This document shows positions 61,151 to 64,000 of a stretch of DNA of 64,000 nt, in pieces. A model generated the notes under the pieces. That model ran no database searches. It was not told where the DNA came from and saw only the letters and a program-made list of their open reading frames with translations. How positions within the stretch are numbered: position 1 is the stretch's first letter; each line of letters opens with the position of its first letter. The stretch spans positions 5,456,001 to 5,520,000 of the forward strand of contig NZ_CAXUQL020000001.1 in the NCBI RefSeq assembly GCF_964253035.1. The letters are read 5' to 3'. The position numbers and the translations under genes are program-made. Source of the stretch: Pseudorhodoferax sp032153935. Its GTDB lineage: Bacteria > Pseudomonadota > Gammaproteobacteria > Burkholderiales > Burkholderiaceae_C.

Positions 61151-62326
61151 GTGTCGACATCCTCCTCTCCCGCGCGCGCCCATTCCGGGCAGGCCGAACA
61201 CTGTGTCCTGGTGCTGCAAGGCGGCGGCGCCCTCGGTGCCTACCAGGCCGGCGTGTACGAGGCGCTGGCCGAACGCGGCGTGGCGCCCGACTGGGTGGCC
61301 GGCGTCTCCATCGGTGCGATCAACGCCGCGCTGATCGCCGGCAACCCGCCCGAGCGCCGCGTGGACCAGTTGCGCGCGTTCTGGGCCCAGGTCTCGTCGG
61401 GCCTGCCCATGCCCGCGCTGCCGGCGAGCTATGGCGACGAAGCGCGCAGCCTGTTCAACACCACCAGCGCCGCGCTGGTGGCCAGCTTCGGTGTGCCGGG
61501 CTTCTTCATGCCGCGCGTTCCACCTGCCCCCCTGCAAGCTGCAGGGACCGTGCCGGCCCTGAGCTGGTACGACACGACGCCGCTGCGCAGCACGCTGGAG
61601 CGCCTGCTCGACTTCGACCGCATCAACGACGCGCACTGCCGCGGCAAGGTGCGGCTGTCGGTCGGCGCGGTGGACGTTGAAAGCGGCAACTCCGTGTACT
61701 TCGATTCGGCGGACCCGACCTGCACCCACCCCATCGGCCCCGAGCATGTGATGGCCAGCGGCGCGTTGCCGCCAGGCTTCGCGCCGATCGCGGTGGACGG
61801 CCGCTGGTACTGGGACGGCGGCGTGGTCTCCAACACGCCGCTGCAGTATGTGATCGACCAGCCCTCGGTGCAGGACATGCTGGTGTTCCAGGTCGACCTG
61901 TTCAGCGCGCGCGGCGCGCTGCCGCGCAACCTGGACGAGGTGGCCGAACGCGCCAAGGACATCCAGTACGCGAGCCGCACCCGCCTGAACACCAACCTCG
62001 TGGCCGCGCAGCAGCGCCTGGCCGAGGCCGCCCAGCGCCTGGCCGACAAGCTGCCCGCCAGCCTCCAGGGTGACCCCGACCTGCAGGCCCTGCTCAACGC
62101 CGGCAACTGCAACGCGGTCACGGTCATGCACCTGATCCACCGTAGCAAGAGCCACGCCGGCCAGTCCAAGGACTACGAGTTCTCGCGCCAGACCGTTGCC
62201 GACCACTGGGCCGCCGGCCGGGCGGACGTGGAGGCCAGCTTCGCCAACCCGCGCTGGCACGACCGCCCGCGCAAGACGGCCGGCATCACGGTGCTCGATC
62301 TCGCCCCGCGGCCCTCGGGCCGTTGA
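61151..62326 (+). CDS. Patatin-like phospholipase
   Basis: The 391-residue protein has the oxyanion motif LQGGGALGAYQAG and the catalytic dyad Ser53 (GVSIG) and Asp222 (WDGG). A DUF3734-type C-terminus follows (LIHRSKSHAGQSKDYEFSRQ). It probably hydrolyses acyl esters or acts on polyhydroxybutyrate-related lipids. GTG 61151 is chosen because GAAGG is suitably placed. The 3-hydroxybutyrate dehydrogenase begins 37 bp downstream; this pairing is common in Burkholderiales and points to hydroxybutyrate metabolism. Confidence 0.9.
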   Translation: MSTSSSPARAHSGQAEHCVLVLQGGGALGAYQAGVYEALAERGVAPDWVAGVSIGAINAALIAGNPPERRVDQLRAFWAQVSSGLPMPALPASYGDEARSLFNTTSAALVASFGVPGFFMPRVPPAPLQAAGTVPALSWYDTTPLRSTLERLLDFDRINDAHCRGKVRLSVGAVDVESGNSVYFDSADPTCTHPIGPEHVMASGALPPGFAPIAVDGRWYWDGGVVSNTPLQYVIDQPSVQDMLVFQVDLFSARGALPRNLDEVAERAKDIQYASRTRLNTNLVAAQQRLAEAAQRLADKLPASLQGDPDLQALLNAGNCNAVTVMHLIHRSKSHAGQSKDYEFSRQTVADHWAAGRADVEASFANPRWHDRPRKTAGITVLDLAPRPSGR

Positions 62327-62363
62327 ACCGCTCCACACCCCGCCCCCCCTGAAAGGACCCGCC

Positions 62364-63143
62364 ATGAAACTCAAGGACAAAGTCACGCTCGTCACTGGCG
62401 CCGCCAGCGGCATCGGCAAGGAGATCGCCTGCACCTACGCACGCGAAGGCGCGCGCGTGGCCATCGCCGACATGAACAAGGCCGCGGCCGACGCCACAGC
62501 CGCCGAACTGCGCGCGGCCGGCCACCAGGCCATGGGCGTGGCCATGGACGTGACCAGCGAGGAGCAGGTCAACGCCGGCGTGGCCGAGGTGGTGGCCGCC
62601 TGGGGTACGGTGGACGTGCTGGTCAGCAACGCCGGCATCCAGATCGTGCACCCCATCGAGGACTTCCCGTTCGCCGAGTGGAAGAAGATGCTGGCCATCC
62701 ACCTGGACGGCGCCTTCCTGACGACCAAGGCCGTCATCCCGCACATGTACAAGCAAAAGAGCGGCTCCATCATCCTGATGGGCTCGGTGCACTCCAAGCT
62801 GGCCTCGGTGCTGAAGGCACCTTACGTGACGGCCAAGCACGGCCTGCTGGGCCTGGCCCGCGTGCTCGCCAAGGAAGGCGGCCCCTACAACGTGCGCGCC
62901 AACGTGATCTGCCCGGGCTTCGTGCGCACGCCGCTGGTGGACAAGCAGATCCCCGAGCAGGCCGCCACGCTGAAGATCAGCGAGGAAGATGTGATCAAGA
63001 AGGTCATGCTCAAGGACACGGTGGACGGCGAGTTCACCACCGTGGCCGACGTGGCCGAGGTGGCGCTGCTGTTCGCCTCGTTCCCGAGCAATGCGCTGAC
63101 GGGCCAGTCGCTGATCGTGAGCCACGGCTGGGCCATGGAATGA
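62364..63143 (+). CDS. bdhA: 3-Hydroxybutyrate dehydrogenase (SDR)
   Basis: This 259-residue short-chain dehydrogenase has VTGAASGIGKEIA, NAGIQIVHPIEDFP and GSVHSKLASVLKAPY with Tyr154 and Lys158 in YVTAKHG. The family-typical CPGFVRTPLVDKQIPEQA and ISEEDVIKKVML follow. It interconverts 3-hydroxybutyrate and acetoacetate with NAD. GAAAGGA precedes the ATG. A palindromic stem just after the stop probably ends the patatin-bdhA unit. Confidence 0.93.
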   Translation: MKLKDKVTLVTGAASGIGKEIACTYAREGARVAIADMNKAAADATAAELRAAGHQAMGVAMDVTSEEQVNAGVAEVVAAWGTVDVLVSNAGIQIVHPIEDFPFAEWKKMLAIHLDGAFLTTKAVIPHMYKQKSGSIILMGSVHSKLASVLKAPYVTAKHGLLGLARVLAKEGGPYNVRANVICPGFVRTPLVDKQIPEQAATLKISEEDVIKKVMLKDTVDGEFTTVADVAEVALLFASFPSNALTGQSLIVSHGWAME

Positions 63144-63145
63144 AG

Positions 63146-63167
63146 AACGGGGGCCGCGGCCCCCGTT
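63146..63167. terminator. 22-bp perfect palindrome, likely terminator between convergent genes
   Basis: AACGGGGGCCG is followed directly by its reverse complement CGGCCCCCGTT, 2 bp after the bdhA stop and 12 bp before the stop of the convergent ABM gene. A short T-rich tail (GTGTTTG) follows on the plus strand. It could serve both genes. Confidence 0.7.
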
Positions 63168-63179
63168 GTGTTTGAAGCG

Positions 63180-63494
63180 TCAGGCGCCGACCGGCTCCAG
63201 GACATGGATCGCACGGTTGGCTACCCACTCCTTGGTCTTGGCACCGTAGGCCGCCATGTGCGGCGCCTTGGCATGGGCCTTGAGCGCATCGAAGCTGGCC
63301 CATTTCTCGACCACGACCAACGTGTCGGGGCCGAAGGTGGCCCAGCCTGGCGGCAGGTTGGCGGCGTCGACCACGGCACCGTACTCGATGCAGCCGTCCT
63401 CGGCCAGCACCGCCGCGCGGTTCTCGTTGAAGGCGGCCAGCACGTCGCCGCGCTTGCCGGGATGGGTGGTGATGATGGCCAGCACCTGGATCAT
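63180..63494 (-). CDS. ABM-domain quinol monooxygenase-like protein
   Basis: The 104-residue ferredoxin-like protein follows the antibiotic-biosynthesis-monooxygenase pattern: IQVLAIITTHPGKRGDVLAA, EDGCIEYGAVVD and FDALKAHAKAPHMAAYGAKT. Members act on quinols or reactive small molecules or serve as dimeric sensors. The gene is convergent with bdhA. The RND outer-membrane gene ends the window 68 bp upstream. Confidence 0.87.
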   Translation of the reverse strand: MIQVLAIITTHPGKRGDVLAAFNENRAAVLAEDGCIEYGAVVDAANLPPGWATFGPDTLVVVEKWASFDALKAHAKAPHMAAYGAKTKEWVANRAIHVLEPVGA

Positions 63495-63562
63495 GGAATC
63501 GGTCTCCTGAAGAAGGCGGCCCCACTGGCCGCCGGCGGCGCCGATTCTGCCCGCGTGCCCGC

Positions 63563-64000
63563 TCAGCCCGCTGTCGCGGACGGAGCAGTGGCTTGCGCGT
63601 TCCAGCCACCGCCCAGCACCTTGTAGAGCGTCACGCGGTTGGCCTGGTCGGTCAGCTGCAGGCCGATCAGCGTCTGCTGCGCCGTGTACAGCGTGCGCTG
63701 CGCGTCCAGCACCTCCAGGTAGCTGCCACTGCCGCCCTTGAACAGGGCCTGGGCCAGGTCGAAGCTGCGCGCCGTGGCCGCAACCAGGGCACGCTGGGCG
63801 TCCAGCCGCTCGGCCAGCGTGCGGCGCTCGGCCAGCGCATCGGCCACTTCGCGGAAGGCGGTCTGCAGGGTCTTCTCGTAGCTGGACAGCACGATGTCGC
63901 GCTGCACCTCGGTCGCACGCAGCTGGTTGCGGCGCGCACCGTTGTCGAACAGCGGCAGGTTGATGGACGGGCCGAAGCTCCAGATCCGGCTGCCGCCCTC
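63563..64000 (-). CDS. RND efflux outer-membrane factor (NodT/OprM family), C-terminal part
   Basis: The frame is open to the window edge, giving 145 C-terminal residues. They contain GPSINLPLFDNGARRNQLRA, ALAERRTLAERLDAQ, and GSGSYLEVLDAQRTLYTAQQ, all typical of the second half of OprM-like trimeric channels. These form the outer-membrane duct of tripartite pumps. The RND pump and adaptor would lie beyond the window upstream of it. Confidence 0.9.
   Translation of the reverse strand, partial: EGGSRIWSFGPSINLPLFDNGARRNQLRATEVQRDIVLSSYEKTLQTAFREVADALAERRTLAERLDAQRALVAATARSFDLAQALFKGGSGSYLEVLDAQRTLYTAQQTLIGLQLTDQANRVTLYKVLGGGWNAQATAPSATAG

Overview
The window is very GC-rich, densely packed bacterial chromosome with GTG/ATG starts, frequent ATGA stop/start overlaps, weak promoters, many AapJ-type binding proteins, StlD/DarB-type ketosynthase genes and GntR-FCD/LysR regulators. 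Together these suggest a betaproteobacterium of the Burkholderiales, most likely Comamonadaceae (Variovorax/Acidovorax-like). This assignment is inference from gene content; no rRNA or tRNA gene is present. No phage, transposase, CRISPR array or plasmid gene was found.

Layout. 1-5892: the end of a DMT exporter, a GntR regulator, a long non-coding repeat, then a tight catabolic operon (SDR, histone-deacetylase-like amidohydrolase, small-molecule kinase, class III PLP enzyme), probably degrading an amino alcohol or acylated amine. 5936-10431: an unusual lipid cluster (sterol-desaturase-like hydroxylase, fatty acid desaturase, a DarB-like ketosynthase fused to a helical heme-oxygenase-like domain, and a protein of unknown function). 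10433-14177 (minus): dadA, a cupin and a PAS-GGDEF diguanylate cyclase. 14367-17559: three tandem AapJ-like amino-acid binding proteins without permeases, behind a possible sigma-54 promoter. 17787-21453: a complete amino acid ABC importer with its GntR regulator. 21422-26060: an MFS exporter, two LysR regulators and a GAF-EAL protein.

26071-33203 (minus) is a metal (probably copper) operon: DUF2946 protein, TonB receptor, PepSY membrane protein, second TonB receptor, SCO and PCu(A)C chaperones. 33334-49316 is mainly a cobalamin/cobalt locus flanked by two cobalamin riboswitches. One, on the plus strand, precedes a CbiM-like cobalt permease. The other, on the minus strand, precedes a BtuB-like receptor followed by BtuFCD, a luciferase-like flavoenzyme, CobW, CobN and ChlI/ChlD-like chelatase subunits. 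Two near-identical long palindromic repeats split this minus-strand run, and a third, shorter relative lies at 1275-1754.

49496-51962 is a small operon (NMT1-like binding protein, CDA-type deaminase, Fe(II)/2OG oxygenase) suggesting nucleobase catabolism. 51949-53376 holds an MBL hydrolase and a VOC protein. 53442-59758 is a membrane/polyamine island: SPFH protein, zinc-ribbon DUF4178 protein, DUF350 protein, membrane-embedded aminopropyltransferase, exported FAD amine-oxidase-like protein and, convergent, an S-adenosylmethionine decarboxylase. The right end carries FKBP, a PEP-CTERM protein, a patatin, 3-hydroxybutyrate dehydrogenase, an ABM monooxygenase and the end of an RND outer-membrane factor.

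The best candidates for under-described biology are the ketosynthase-fusion lipid cluster, the polyamine/membrane island, the compound palindromic repeats with a shared 20-bp boundary motif, and the tandem orphan binding-protein triplet.
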